Positions 17,496 through 27,210 of a stretch of DNA of 64,000 bases are shown piece by piece. This DNA comes from Paenibacillus sp. CF384 (GTDB lineage Bacteria > Bacillota > Bacilli > Paenibacillales > Paenibacillaceae). Position 1 is the stretch's first letter, and each line of letters starts with the position of its first letter. The DNA is taken from the NCBI RefSeq assembly GCF_900106745.1, contig NZ_FNNV01000027.1, positions 1 through 64,000 on the forward strand, written 5' to 3'. Both the position numbers and the translations under genes were made by a program. Under the pieces are notes generated by a model that was not told the DNA's origin, searched no databases, and worked only from the letters and a program-made list of their open reading frames with translations.

Positions 17496-18749
17496 TTACC
17501 CACTAAACGCAGCCAGCTCAATCACGCGTTTCTCTAAGCGCGATGTTTCCGCGGCAAAAGCCATCATATGGCTTTGTACAGATTTGGCCGCGGAAGTGAG
17601 GCTGTCGCCGCCCGAACCGCCTGACTTCACCAGTCCGATAAAGTCGCTCATTAAGCCATAATCTCCGCCGCCATGACCTGCATGTCCGCCGGGCAGTTCG
17701 AGTGAAATCTTCTCCGGCGCGAGACTGCCGAAACGAATGAGCTCGATTTCGTTCTTCTCCATAGCGGCCCGGATCTCGCCCTTCGTTCCCATCAGCTTCA
17801 GCGTGCGGTTGCACTCTTGCGTAAATGCGCTCATCGTGAAAACAGCCGTCACTTCGTTCGCAAACTCCATATTCACAACCTGATGATCTACCACATTATT
17901 ATCGCAGTGGTACACACAGCGACCGTACGGTCCCTCTTGCAAAGCTTTAAGCCTTGCTTCAGGACTCGGATCATCGCTAATGGCCGCCGCCATCCAGCTT
18001 TCCGAGTCCCCAAGGTAAACATTAGGTGCATAGTATAAGCATTCATCCGCCACCGGGCAGCCATCCGTACAGCGCTTCGGTGCGCCTTCCGGAGCATTGG
18101 AGGCATTGAAGTATGAGAGTGAGCCAAAAGAGGACAGGCGTGTACAGTCATCTCCCGCCAGCCATAACAAGATGTCCATATCATGGCAGGATTTTGCCAG
18201 AATCATCGGACTCGACTCCTCGGCATTACGCCAATTGCCGCGAACGAAGCTATGTGCTTGATGCCAATAACCCACATTCTCATTATGCTGAATCGACATC
18301 AGCTGACCGATCTGACCTTCGGCGAGCAGCCTTTTCACCGTGCGGAAGAAATTCGTATAACGGAGCACATGACAGATCGAGAAGATGAGTCCGGACTGCT
18401 GTGCTTTCGCCCCCATCTCCAAGCATTCCTGCGGGTCCGGAGACATCGGCTTCTCAAGTAGAACATGATAACCCGCATCAAGCGCCATCATCGTCGGCTC
18501 GAAGTGCATCTTATCCTGCGTACAGATCAGCACGGCATCCGCCAGCTTCGGCTGCGCCAGCAATTCGCGCCAGTCGTCGTAACCCAAGCGCTCATCTACC
18601 CCGTGACGCTGCATTAAGCGATCTCGCCGATCAAGGTTGGGGTCGGCAACCGCCACGACTTCCATCTCATCCGGATGTGCCAGCGCATAATCGACGTAAT
18701 TTTGTCCGCGCAGTCCCGCTCCGATTAAGGCAATCTTCACTTTGCTCAT
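17496..18749 (-). CDS. Gfo/Idh/MocA family oxidoreductase with a cysteine cluster
   Basis: A 417-residue protein. The Rossmann loop is IGAGLRG (about 9-15) and the catalytic motif LEKPM is near residue 98-102. It carries a Cys cluster at about 227, 231 and 237 (CTDGCPVADEC) in the middle of the substrate domain, plus late Gly/His stretches (GGHAGHGGGDYG). The Cys cluster could bind metal or shape a subfamily-specific site; this is inference. It is the last gene of the second importer block, 14 bp after the LplC-like permease, so it likely oxidises the imported sugar. SD GGAGATGAG precedes ATG. Confidence 0.92.
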   Translation of the reverse strand: MSKVKIALIGAGLRGQNYVDYALAHPDEMEVVAVADPNLDRRDRLMQRHGVDERLGYDDWRELLAQPKLADAVLICTQDKMHFEPTMMALDAGYHVLLEKPMSPDPQECLEMGAKAQQSGLIFSICHVLRYTNFFRTVKRLLAEGQIGQLMSIQHNENVGYWHQAHSFVRGNWRNAEESSPMILAKSCHDMDILLWLAGDDCTRLSSFGSLSYFNASNAPEGAPKRCTDGCPVADECLYYAPNVYLGDSESWMAAAISDDPSPEARLKALQEGPYGRCVYHCDNNVVDHQVVNMEFANEVTAVFTMSAFTQECNRTLKLMGTKGEIRAAMEKNEIELIRFGSLAPEKISLELPGGHAGHGGGDYGLMSDFIGLVKSGGSGGDSLTSAAKSVQSHMMAFAAETSRLEKRVIELAAFSG

Positions 18750-18763
18750 CAGATGCTCATCTC

Positions 18764-19648
18764 CTACTCTTTTACACTACCAACCGTAATCCCTTTGATG
18801 AAATACCGCTGCAGGAACGGGTAAACCAGCATAATCGGCAAAGCGCCTAAGAAAATTTGCGCCGTTCGTAATGTTTTCTCGCTGACTTCTTCGAGCCGCT
18901 TCAAGTCGTCGATGGATATCGCTGCTTTATTAATAGATGTCACCAGTGTCGATAAGTATGTCTGCAGCGGATACTTCTCCGGTGAATTCATGTACAAGAT
19001 GCCGTCAAACCACGAGTTCCAATGTCCCACGATCGTGAACAATAGTATAGTCGCAAGCGATGGCAGCGACACCGGAAGATAGACGCGCAGCAGAATGGCC
19101 CACTGGCCTGCTCCGTCAATGGTAGCCGCTTCTTCCATATCCTTCGGAATGTTGCGGAAGAAGTTGAGCAGCATCACCATGTTCCATACATTGAGCGCAC
19201 TCGGGATAATCAGCGACCAGATGCTATTAATTAGTCCGGTTTCTTTGACAACGATATAAGTCGGAATCAAGCCGCCGCCGAAAAACATCGTCACCGCGAA
19301 GAACCAGACATACAGCGTTCGGAAATCAAACTGTTCTCTGCTCTTCGATAACGGATAAGCGGTGATGATCGTCAGAACCATGCTGAGTGCCGTGCCGAGG
19401 ATAACGCGCTCCAGTGATACTTTCAAGGAACGAATAAACTCCACCTTTTGCGCTAAGTATTGGTAGGCATCCAATGTAAATCCGACGGGCCACAGCTTAA
19501 CCTGCGCAGCCACTGCGGCAATGTTGGAGCTTAAACTGACTGAAAGCAGATGGATGAACGGTAAGATGCCAAGCAGCGTCACTCCTATTAACACGATCGT
19601 ATTCACGACCATGAACAGGACTCTGCCCCATGATGCTCGATAAACCAT
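18764..19648 (-). CDS. Sugar ABC transporter permease (LplC/YtcP-like), second importer
   Basis: A 294-residue protein with six membrane segments. The EAA loop is MEEAATIDGAGQWAILLRVYLPVSLP and the C-terminus FIKGITVGSVKE is the subfamily signature. SD GGGGGAG precedes ATG. It lies 18 bp after its LplB-like partner and 14 bp before the oxidoreductase, forming a tight operon. It needs an ATPase encoded elsewhere. Confidence 0.93.
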   Translation of the reverse strand: MVYRASWGRVLFMVVNTIVLIGVTLLGILPFIHLLSVSLSSNIAAVAAQVKLWPVGFTLDAYQYLAQKVEFIRSLKVSLERVILGTALSMVLTIITAYPLSKSREQFDFRTLYVWFFAVTMFFGGGLIPTYIVVKETGLINSIWSLIIPSALNVWNMVMLLNFFRNIPKDMEEAATIDGAGQWAILLRVYLPVSLPSLATILLFTIVGHWNSWFDGILYMNSPEKYPLQTYLSTLVTSINKAAISIDDLKRLEEVSEKTLRTAQIFLGALPIMLVYPFLQRYFIKGITVGSVKE

Positions 19649-19666
19649 GCCATCTCCCCCAGTCTC

Positions 19667-20578
19667 TTAGAAGATTCTATACTTGGTGAACCGATAGGCT
19701 AAGTAATAGGATAAGCCTACCAATCCTAAAGAAATCGCGGACTTAAACAATCCAACAGCAGCTGCCGGCGCGTATTGCTGGTTGAAGATACCGAGCCGGT
19801 AGACGAACGTATCGAGAATATCGGCACTCTCGTAGACGACCGGATTATACAGAATCAGAATTTGATCGAATCCGGCATTCAAAATATTGCCTAAGCTAAG
19901 CGTAGCGAGCAATATAATAATCGGCGCCATGCCCGGCAGCGTGATATGGACAACTTGCTTCCATTTGCCCGCTCCGTCCACTTCGGCCGCTTCATACAAA
20001 TTTGAATTGATCCCGGCAATGGCTGCCAGGAAAATAATCATATTGTAGCCCATGCCCTTCCAAACCTCCGAGCCTACAATGATGGCCCGAAACCAATCCC
20101 CTTGGCCCATGAACATGATCGGTTCAATCCCAGTACCGGCGAGCAAATCATTAATCGGTCCTTTCAAGGAAAACAGCTCCAGAATGACACCGCCAAGCAC
20201 CGTCCACGAGAGGAAGAACGGCAGAAAAATACTCGTTTGGATGATGCGCTTAAACCAGTCTCTGCTAAGCTCATTGAGCAATAAGGCAAGAATAAGCGGG
20301 ATGGCCAGTCCAAAGGCAATCTTAAGAACGGAAATCACCACGGTATTCCAGATGACTTGATTCATATCCGGCAGGTGAAACATGTATCGGAAATTTTTCC
20401 AGCCGACGAATTTCGATTTCCAGAAGCTAAGCACGGGATCGAACTTCTGAAAAGCCATGACGATTCCGAACATCGGGCCATAGGCATAAATGAGCGTGAC
20501 GATGATACCGGGTATAAGCATGATATGGAATGGCAATTGCCGTATGAACCGGCTTCTCCGCATTGTCTGCTGTTTCAT
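19667..20578 (-). CDS. Sugar ABC transporter permease (LplB-like), second importer
   Basis: A 303-residue protein from the ATG with GGAGG ten bases before. It has six membrane segments; the N-terminal YAYGPMFGIVMAFQKFDP block and EAA loop YEAAEVDGAGKWKQVVHITLPGMAP are diagnostic of the LplB group. It forms the channel with the downstream LplC-like permease and receives substrate from the lipoprotein encoded just upstream. Confidence 0.93.
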   Translation of the reverse strand: MKQQTMRRSRFIRQLPFHIMLIPGIIVTLIYAYGPMFGIVMAFQKFDPVLSFWKSKFVGWKNFRYMFHLPDMNQVIWNTVVISVLKIAFGLAIPLILALLLNELSRDWFKRIIQTSIFLPFFLSWTVLGGVILELFSLKGPINDLLAGTGIEPIMFMGQGDWFRAIIVGSEVWKGMGYNMIIFLAAIAGINSNLYEAAEVDGAGKWKQVVHITLPGMAPIIILLATLSLGNILNAGFDQILILYNPVVYESADILDTFVYRLGIFNQQYAPAAAVGLFKSAISLGLVGLSYYLAYRFTKYRIF

Positions 20579-20685
20579 CAAGGTTCCGCCTCCAGTAAGA
20601 AGCAGCGGGGAAGACGCTCGATAGCTCGCTCACATAGCTGCCTGCTTGCTTGCGTAAGCGCCTTCCGCCGTTTCTGCCATTCTCA

Positions 20686-22398
20686 TTATTTCGATGCGCT
20701 GCTGTACCAATCGTTCACTTCTGCCGTTACATCGTCACCGCCGAGCGCTTTCCAGCTGCTGACGAATTTATCGAAGCTGTCGATCGATTCGCCCATAATG
20801 ATCTTCGTGAACGTTTCATTCATCAGCTTATCCAGCTGCGCGCCATTCTCGACCTGCGATTCCGTAGCAGAGCCGTAGAATTCGTTGTACACGAATTGTT
20901 TGCTGTCGCGAATTTGACTCGTCAGACCCCAGCCTCCGTCTTTGGAAACGCGGCTGGAATAGAGTCCCCATCCGGTTTTGTCGCCTGCAAGGAATTTCTG
21001 CGTTGCTTCAAGCGGCTTCTGAATGTTGACGTAATACGGAATATCCTCACTCACCGAATTCGACTTGTTTGCGACCGCATTGTTCACTTCATCATGAATC
21101 GTTTGAATTTCAACCGGATTGTAAATCCGCGGCACGAACCAGTTGTACACGTAGCCATTCTCCGGCTTGTTCGTGTCGTAATGCGCCTTCGTGTTCATCT
21201 CGATATAGAAGTTGATCATCTTAATGGCCGCTTCCGGGTTGCTGAACTTGCTGTTTACGACAACGATATGTCCCATGCGTACTTTCGGTACAAGCGATTT
21301 ACCCGGGGAGCCGTCAAGCGACGGAATTTGCACGCAAATCCATTCTGCATTCGGGTCCGCATCTTTGTTCAGGTTAAGCGGCCAGTTCGGAAGCCACCAT
21401 TCGCCGTACAGCATGCCGACTTTGCTGCCGACAATATCTTCAACGACCTTGTTCTCGTCCTTGAGCGCGAATTCCTTATCGAGAATGCCGTTCTTATACC
21501 AGCTCTGCAGCTTGCTCAGCGCAGGCTTCATCTCCGGCTGAATCTCGCCCGGCACCAGCTTGCCGTCACTGCCTTTGATCCACCCGCTCGGATACGCATT
21601 AAAGCCGAAGAACAGGCCGCGAGTATCGAATCCCCAGTTGACGATGTTCTTCTGCAGCGCAAGGCCGTACGTATCTTTCTTACCGTCCTTATCCGGGTCG
21701 TCATTGACGAAAGCGGTTGCGATTTTCTCTAAATCATCGATCGTCTTAGGTGCTTCCAAGTTGACGTTCTTCAACCAATCGGCGCGAATCCATAGAATCT
21801 GCGTGGATAAGAAGGGCTCTTCGAAGCCCGGAATGCCGTATAGCTTGCCATCCGAAGTCAGCGACTTCATCGCTTGCCCGCCATCGGAATCCATGAACTT
21901 TCTCAGCGTCGGCGATGCATATTTCTCGTAAGCGTCCGTTAAGTCAGCCAGGACACCTTGCGTCTTAAACTTCTCGAAGTTGCGAATGTCGACATCCATA
22001 ATATCCGGCAAATCCCCGGAAGCAATGGAAAGCGAGAACTTCTGCTCGTATTGATCGGTTGGCACCGTCCATTTGTATTTCAAATCGATATTCAGCTGTT
22101 CCTTCAGATCCTTCAGGTACGCATTCTGATCCGGCGTTAAACCGGACGGTGTCTTCGGATCTTCCGGCGGTCCGTACCCGAGTACTTCGGTTACCGTTAG
22201 CGGCTCCGCATATTTGCCTAGCGGGTCAACGTTCTCCGCAGCTGCATCGTTTGTCTGTTCCGTCGTTGCATTGTCTGTCGTAACTGTGTTGTCTGTCTTG
22301 TTCGCTTGATCGTTTGCAGTGTTGCCGTCATTGCTGGAGCATGCGGTCATGGTGGCGATTAATGAGATAATCAGAAAAGAACTGGCCCATCTGTTCAT
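20686..22398 (-). CDS. Extracellular solute-binding lipoprotein, second importer
   Basis: About 570 residues from the ATG that has a GGGGGG Shine-Dalgarno seven bases upstream. The lipobox is in MTACSSND, followed by an Asn/Thr/Asp-rich linker. Large family 1 binding protein: DPLGKYAEPLTVTEVLG, ADLTDAYEKYASPTLRKF, VSSWKALGGDDVTAEVNDWY end block. It shares layout with the binding protein at 41.0 kb (both have the DxLTxxYEEYASxxLR motif) and so belongs to a different branch from the one at 5.8 kb. The substrate is unknown, presumably an oligosaccharide. Confidence 0.93.
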   Translation of the reverse strand: MNRWASSFLIISLIATMTACSSNDGNTANDQANKTDNTVTTDNATTEQTNDAAAENVDPLGKYAEPLTVTEVLGYGPPEDPKTPSGLTPDQNAYLKDLKEQLNIDLKYKWTVPTDQYEQKFSLSIASGDLPDIMDVDIRNFEKFKTQGVLADLTDAYEKYASPTLRKFMDSDGGQAMKSLTSDGKLYGIPGFEEPFLSTQILWIRADWLKNVNLEAPKTIDDLEKIATAFVNDDPDKDGKKDTYGLALQKNIVNWGFDTRGLFFGFNAYPSGWIKGSDGKLVPGEIQPEMKPALSKLQSWYKNGILDKEFALKDENKVVEDIVGSKVGMLYGEWWLPNWPLNLNKDADPNAEWICVQIPSLDGSPGKSLVPKVRMGHIVVVNSKFSNPEAAIKMINFYIEMNTKAHYDTNKPENGYVYNWFVPRIYNPVEIQTIHDEVNNAVANKSNSVSEDIPYYVNIQKPLEATQKFLAGDKTGWGLYSSRVSKDGGWGLTSQIRDSKQFVYNEFYGSATESQVENGAQLDKLMNETFTKIIMGESIDSFDKFVSSWKALGGDDVTAEVNDWYSSASK

Positions 22399-22491
22399 TT
22401 TGTTTCCCCCCATAGAAATTGTTGTTCACTGCGTTTGACCTTACTACTTCATCATAAATTGAGCGGCAGGGGGCTCGCTCTATAAACATCT

Positions 22492-24174
22492 TTACATGCT
22501 TCTGTTTTCTTTACGATCTCTTCGCAATAGGACCGACTCCCGAAATTCTTGAGGCGTGCTGCCCGTCATTTTCCGGAAAAAGGCCGTGAAATACGACGGA
22601 GATTCGAAGCCGAGCCGCAGCGCGATTTCATTCACTTTCATCTGCGTTTCCTCCAGCATCTGCCTCGCAGCATCTGCCCTCGTCGCATTCATATAGTCCG
22701 ACAGCGTCCTTCCTGTCAGCTGTTTATAGAACCGGGACAGATACGAAGGGTTAAAATAAACCGCCTCCGCTATTCTCGCCAGCGACAAATCACGGCCTAA
22801 ATGCTCCGCGATAAACCGATGGATCCGTTCAATAATGAGATGCTCGCCTTTATTCTGCTGTTCCTTCTTCTGCGCACATAGCTTATGGACAAGCGCTAAC
22901 AACTGCTCCTCCGACGCGCCAAGGTCAAGTGTCCATGCTTCATCATCCGATGCTCCCGAAGGGCGAACCTGCGTCATTTGCGTAATAATAACAAGCACGA
23001 ATTGATAGTATCTTTCCATGCCGATAAGCGAATTTGAAGAGAGATTCACCTCAACATGGGCATAGAGCTCCGAAGTCAGCTTAGCAGCAGCCCCCTCATC
23101 TCCCGTTTCCAAGCTCCGCTGCAAGGCATCCAGCTGCTTATTGAACATCCCCGTGGACAGCTCCGCCGATGGGTGAGGCCGTTCTGCTTGAATGACTTCA
23201 TCCATATCGCCCAGATGAATAATCGACATGGGCTGACCGAAGAGCGAGCATTTCTTCATCGACGACTTCAATCGTTCGAATTCCGCTGCCGACCCGTCCC
23301 AATCCACCGCAGCGCGGCTGATCGCAAACGATACGTCCGCATTCAACGCGATGCGGCATTGATCTTGAACGGGCTCCAGCATCCCCTTGAGATACTCCGA
23401 GATATCTGCCCATTGCGTGATCCCCTCACCGCTCTTAAACATGCCCGCTTCCTCCGCAGGCTGAATAAACCACACGAGTAAGGACGAGTCATGCACGACC
23501 GACTCCATATGGAAGTGCGAAGGCAATTGCTGCTGCAGTACCTCTTGAATGGACAGGTGCAAATTTAATTTATCCGTATAAGTGAGAACTTGATCATAGC
23601 GATCCATTCTCCCGACGATCATCATCACTTGATCTGAACGGCTCAGTCTCATGGACAATCCTGCAAAATAAGGAGCCTGCCACAGATCGAGCGCTTTCTC
23701 CCCGAGCAGCAGCGCTTCGAAAAACTGTTTCTTGAGATGAGGCTCTGCTACCGTCAGCTGCTGCTTAGCCTGCTCGAGTGCTGCCTGCATTTGGTTCGCT
23801 TGATCCAGCTTGTCAATGGCAGCAAGAACAGCCGCCACGATGGTCTCGATGCCTTCTGTCTTCAATATGTAATTGTCTATATTCTTCTGAATGGCGCTAT
23901 ACACATAGTCGAATTCGCTATAGCCCGTCAGCAGGATGATTCGGCAAGCCGGCCAGTAGAATAGAATGTCGTCCGCGAGCTGCAAGCCGCTCTTCCCCGG
24001 CATCCGAATATCGCTGATGACCAGATCGATCTTGGTTTTCTTCACAATGCCGAGTGCTTCAAGTGGCGAATACGCCTTACATACGTCGAGCTCTAAAGAC
24101 TCCACTTGCTGAAAATGCTGCACAAGGCCGTCAACGATAGCCGGTTCATCGTCTACAATGAGTAATCGATACAT
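22492..24174 (-). CDS. YesN-type response regulator with AraC DNA-binding domain, second system
   Basis: About 560 residues. The receiver has LLIVDDEPAIVDG and phosphoacceptor Asp in VISDIRMPGKSG. The usual Lys-Pro is Lys-Thr (YILKTEG), so the conserved Lys is kept but the cis-Pro is lost. The C-terminal AraC domain reads IAEAVYFNPSYLSRFYKQLTG ... FESPSYFTAFFRKMTG. The ATG at 24174 is used; an upstream TTG would overlap the kinase stop. Partner kinase immediately upstream, importer immediately downstream. Confidence 0.91.
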   Translation of the reverse strand: MYRLLIVDDEPAIVDGLVQHFQQVESLELDVCKAYSPLEALGIVKKTKIDLVISDIRMPGKSGLQLADDILFYWPACRIILLTGYSEFDYVYSAIQKNIDNYILKTEGIETIVAAVLAAIDKLDQANQMQAALEQAKQQLTVAEPHLKKQFFEALLLGEKALDLWQAPYFAGLSMRLSRSDQVMMIVGRMDRYDQVLTYTDKLNLHLSIQEVLQQQLPSHFHMESVVHDSSLLVWFIQPAEEAGMFKSGEGITQWADISEYLKGMLEPVQDQCRIALNADVSFAISRAAVDWDGSAAEFERLKSSMKKCSLFGQPMSIIHLGDMDEVIQAERPHPSAELSTGMFNKQLDALQRSLETGDEGAAAKLTSELYAHVEVNLSSNSLIGMERYYQFVLVIITQMTQVRPSGASDDEAWTLDLGASEEQLLALVHKLCAQKKEQQNKGEHLIIERIHRFIAEHLGRDLSLARIAEAVYFNPSYLSRFYKQLTGRTLSDYMNATRADAARQMLEETQMKVNEIALRLGFESPSYFTAFFRKMTGSTPQEFRESVLLRRDRKENRSM

Positions 24175-24182
24175 GGAATCTC

Positions 24183-25922
24183 TCAAACTCCCATCTCGTT
24201 AAAGTGAATGATAAGGTCAGCCTTTAGCCCGCCGAGTGCGCTGCGAGAAACAAAGATGCCGCTGCTCTGCCCGAATTTGAGCCGGATGCGCCTACAGACG
24301 TTGAACAAGCCGGTCTTCTCTTCCGAAGCAGATACATCGGCAAGCCGCTCGCGAAGCAGCTCAAGCGCCTCGTCCGTTAAAGTGTCGCCGTCGTCTTCCA
24401 CGGAAATGCACAGCGTATCGTCCTCGTACTCCACGGTTACGGAGACATTCCCCCGTCTCATGCCATCCTCGAAGGCATGCTCGAAGGCATTCTCCACGAC
24501 GGGTTGAATCAACAACCTCGGTACCAACAGTGGCTTACACATCTCAGGCAGCTTAGCCGCTTCGATGGTAATTCGATTCGAGAACCGGATGCCCTGAATG
24601 TCGCAATAATCCACCGCATGCCGATATTCTTGTTCCAGCGTGACCTCGTCGCTCCCGCTGCGTGTAATAAATTGATAATAGCTGCCGAGCCTTTGTGCCA
24701 GCGTTGCCGCGTTCTCCGCGTCGCCGCTTCTGCTGATCATGTAAATATTGAAGAAGCTGTTGTATAGAAAATGGGGATTGATTTGGGATTGGAGCTGCTT
24801 TAATTCGGAGTGCTGCAGGGCGATTTTCTGTTCATAGTTTTCTTGAATGGAGCCTCTTAGCTTGTCTACCATACGGTCGAAGCTTCGATAGAGATAACCG
24901 AATTCAATATCCCCTTGCGGACGAATGGATATATTCAAATTATCGGTTTCCAGTATTTTGAAAGCTTGAATCAATCGCTTAAGCGGCCGATGAATCATGA
25001 CATTGACCGAGAAGGAGAAGACGACCAGAACGCCTACGGAAACCGTGGACAGGATAATATACCAGAAATTAAACGTCCGAATCGGCCCGAGCACTTCGTT
25101 CTGATTGATATAGGTGAAGATCGTCATCCCGAACATCTCAATACCGCTCGATGTAATCAGATATTTGTGCTTGCCGAGCCTCAGCGTATCTGTGCGGATG
25201 GGGTCTTCTAGCGTACCTCTGCTGCCGATATGCTGCTGAATCTGATTGAAGATGTTCTCGTCCATTTTCACCGCGATCGTCGTTGTAAAATCATCATTGG
25301 TGAGCGCAGCGCCTGAATCCTCATAGTTCTCCACAAATCGGCGCAGCGTCTCTTCCAGCTTCGGCTTGGAGATCTCCATGTACGAAACAATTCGGCCGTT
25401 GTTGCTTGAAGCAATAAAGTACAGCCTGCCGCCTTTGCTGTAGAAGGGTTGTGTCTGATCGGACTCTCGGTATGAAGCTATTGCCTCGTATTCCGCGTTT
25501 GGCAGATCCTTAATACCGGCCCTGACAGAAAAAGTCTTCTCCAACGACTTCACGTACACGCCGCTGTTTACTAGGAATTCACTTGAGTTCTGAATCAATA
25601 ACAGCCGCTCCCGCACGCGATTCACGAGCTGAAATTGTTCGTAGCCCTCTAATCGCTTGCCAATGAAACTCAGCTTCTGCAGATCAGAATCATTCATGAA
25701 CTGAAGCTGCAAATTACGGATAAATGCAATTTGATCGTTGAGCTGACGGGAATAGAACTTTACGTTGGAGTTAATGGAGTTCGTATATTCTTTCTTGATG
25801 AAGGATGCGCCTGTTGTATTCATGCGCAGATTGATTAGGAGCAGGGGAACGATCAGCAAGATGAAAATAAGAATAACCTTCTGATACACATGCAGATTTG
25901 CCAGTCTAACCTTCCTTTTCAT
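24183..25922 (-). CDS. YesM-type sensor histidine kinase, second system
   Basis: A 579-residue protein. The first membrane segment is at about 15-31 (VILIFILLIVPLLLINL) and the second near 287-308 (WYIILSTVSVGVLVVFSFSVNVMI), with an extracellular sensor of about 250 residues between. HAMP-like RPLKRLIQAFKILETDNLN follows. The phosphorylated His is in QINPHFLYNSFFNIY; the ATP-binding N box is ENAFEHAF and the G box is VEDDGDTL. Translationally coupled to its regulator. Confidence 0.92.
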   Translation of the reverse strand: MKRKVRLANLHVYQKVILIFILLIVPLLLINLRMNTTGASFIKKEYTNSINSNVKFYSRQLNDQIAFIRNLQLQFMNDSDLQKLSFIGKRLEGYEQFQLVNRVRERLLLIQNSSEFLVNSGVYVKSLEKTFSVRAGIKDLPNAEYEAIASYRESDQTQPFYSKGGRLYFIASSNNGRIVSYMEISKPKLEETLRRFVENYEDSGAALTNDDFTTTIAVKMDENIFNQIQQHIGSRGTLEDPIRTDTLRLGKHKYLITSSGIEMFGMTIFTYINQNEVLGPIRTFNFWYIILSTVSVGVLVVFSFSVNVMIHRPLKRLIQAFKILETDNLNISIRPQGDIEFGYLYRSFDRMVDKLRGSIQENYEQKIALQHSELKQLQSQINPHFLYNSFFNIYMISRSGDAENAATLAQRLGSYYQFITRSGSDEVTLEQEYRHAVDYCDIQGIRFSNRITIEAAKLPEMCKPLLVPRLLIQPVVENAFEHAFEDGMRRGNVSVTVEYEDDTLCISVEDDGDTLTDEALELLRERLADVSASEEKTGLFNVCRRIRLKFGQSSGIFVSRSALGGLKADLIIHFNEMGV

Positions 25923-26034
25923 AGGCGACTCATCCCCTCATCTTTCCCTTCTGCTACTGGATCCTGTTGCCTTTTGTCACATTATCACTCATTTACAAAA
26001 AATTTGCACTGCAATTAAGTAAGCTGCCAGAATG

Positions 26035-26078
26035 CAAAAAAAAAGCCAGCGTGAGAACCATAGGTTCTCTGCTGACTC
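26035..26078 (-). terminator. Terminator after the Gfo/Idh pair
   Basis: On the minus strand, GTCAGC plus AGAGAACC pairs with GGTTCTC plus GCTGGC, followed by nine T. It ends the two-gene oxidoreductase operon and keeps it separate from the kinase operon that starts at 25922. Confidence 0.85.
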
Positions 26079-26103
26079 TTTGTATATCGAAGTATGCCTT
26101 GGA

Positions 26104-27186
26104 TTATCGCGTATTCGAAGCAGCCCACGGCTGTGTTTCCGTTTGTACCGGCATGCCTGTTTCGAGCGCCTCATTGATCTTGATGCTCAAATAATGATCC
26201 TGCGCCGCTTCTGCTAAGCTGTAGAAGCTTGGCCCGCCATTCGCATATTCGGCCATCTTCGCGAGCGAGGTTGCGATCGCGATTTCATCATCCGTCAATC
26301 GGCCCGGCGTGAACGGATTGCGATAGACCCACTCTTCACCGGCAAGGATGCCTTTGAAATAATAGCCTTCGAGATTCCCGTTCTCCCCTGCATTCTGTCT
26401 GCGCAGCTCCATCTCGATCGGTGTCAGATAATCCTTCAAGTACCGAATTTCCTTATTGTTGATTTCACCGGATTCCCCGCGTACCAGCAGACGTTGACTG
26501 CGAATCCATGAGAAGTATTGATCCCCTGTGAAATCGTAGATTCCTAGTTTCCCATCGAATGCGAGCGAGGCTATGACCTGATCGGAATCGATGAGCTTGT
26601 GTACCTTGGGATTGCCGTCTCGGCCCGGTCCATTCACCAGCGGTGAACGAAACCGTGAAGCTTGGATGACTGCGTTCTCGAACGTAATGCCAAGTAATTG
26701 GCGCAAAAGGCTAATGCCATGATACCCGTGCGCGGCCGATACCTGGGCTTGCGACACCGCTCCAAGCTTACCGGACTGCGCGATTGCAATGCGAGCTGCG
26801 TGAAGCGGTTGAAACAGATACTGCTCAGCCACTTGAATGCGGCTGTCGCCAAACTTCTCATGCAGACGAATAAGTGCTTCTACATCCGGTGCCGGCGGCG
26901 TCTCGGATAGAACCGGCATTCCTGCCTGTGCTAATTCTTCGATTACGCCCGGATTCGCATCCCAGGGAACCGACGATACGACAAACAGCGGATCGGCTTG
27001 CTCCAGCATCGCGGCAGTGGTGCGGTAGACCGGCACTTGCCACGCAGCTGCCAGCTTCTTCGCTTTCTCTTCATTTCGCACTACGACACCGCACACTTCA
27101 AACTGTTCGGGGAGTTCCTTGGCAATACGCAGATAAAATTCCGTACGCCAGCCGCCGCCAACAATGGCAAATCGAATTCGACTCAT
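26104..27186 (-). CDS. Gfo/Idh/MocA-like oxidoreductase lacking the catalytic EKP lysine
   Basis: A 360-residue protein with a clear N-terminal Rossmann loop (IVGGGWRTEFYLR). Where the family has EKP, this has LSETPPAP, so the catalytic Lys is replaced by Thr. The C-terminal half (SAAHGYHGISLLRQLLGI, DFTGDQYFSWIRSQRLLVRGESGEI) is intact. It could bind NAD(P) without acting as a normal dehydrogenase, or use another residue. SD GGAGGG precedes ATG. It follows another Gfo/Idh gene by 24 bp, so the pair is an operon. Confidence 0.85.
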   Translation of the reverse strand: MSRIRFAIVGGGWRTEFYLRIAKELPEQFEVCGVVVRNEEKAKKLAAAWQVPVYRTTAAMLEQADPLFVVSSVPWDANPGVIEELAQAGMPVLSETPPAPDVEALIRLHEKFGDSRIQVAEQYLFQPLHAARIAIAQSGKLGAVSQAQVSAAHGYHGISLLRQLLGITFENAVIQASRFRSPLVNGPGRDGNPKVHKLIDSDQVIASLAFDGKLGIYDFTGDQYFSWIRSQRLLVRGESGEINNKEIRYLKDYLTPIEMELRRQNAGENGNLEGYYFKGILAGEEWVYRNPFTPGRLTDDEIAIATSLAKMAEYANGGPSFYSLAEAAQDHYLSIKINEALETGMPVQTETQPWAASNTR

Positions 27187-27210
27187 CTCTATCCCTCCGT
27201 CGTCATTTCA

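Noticed and set aside
16924-17661. Arg/Ser-rich repeat proteins read through array 1 in several frames
   Set aside because: The unit length is not a multiple of three, so the frame shifts each unit; frames arise because hairpin DNA lacks stops. No ribosome sites.
20650-21732. A 360-codon plus-strand frame over the second binding protein
   Set aside because: Antisense shadow of a GC-rich gene; His/Arg/Val-rich composition and no ribosome site.
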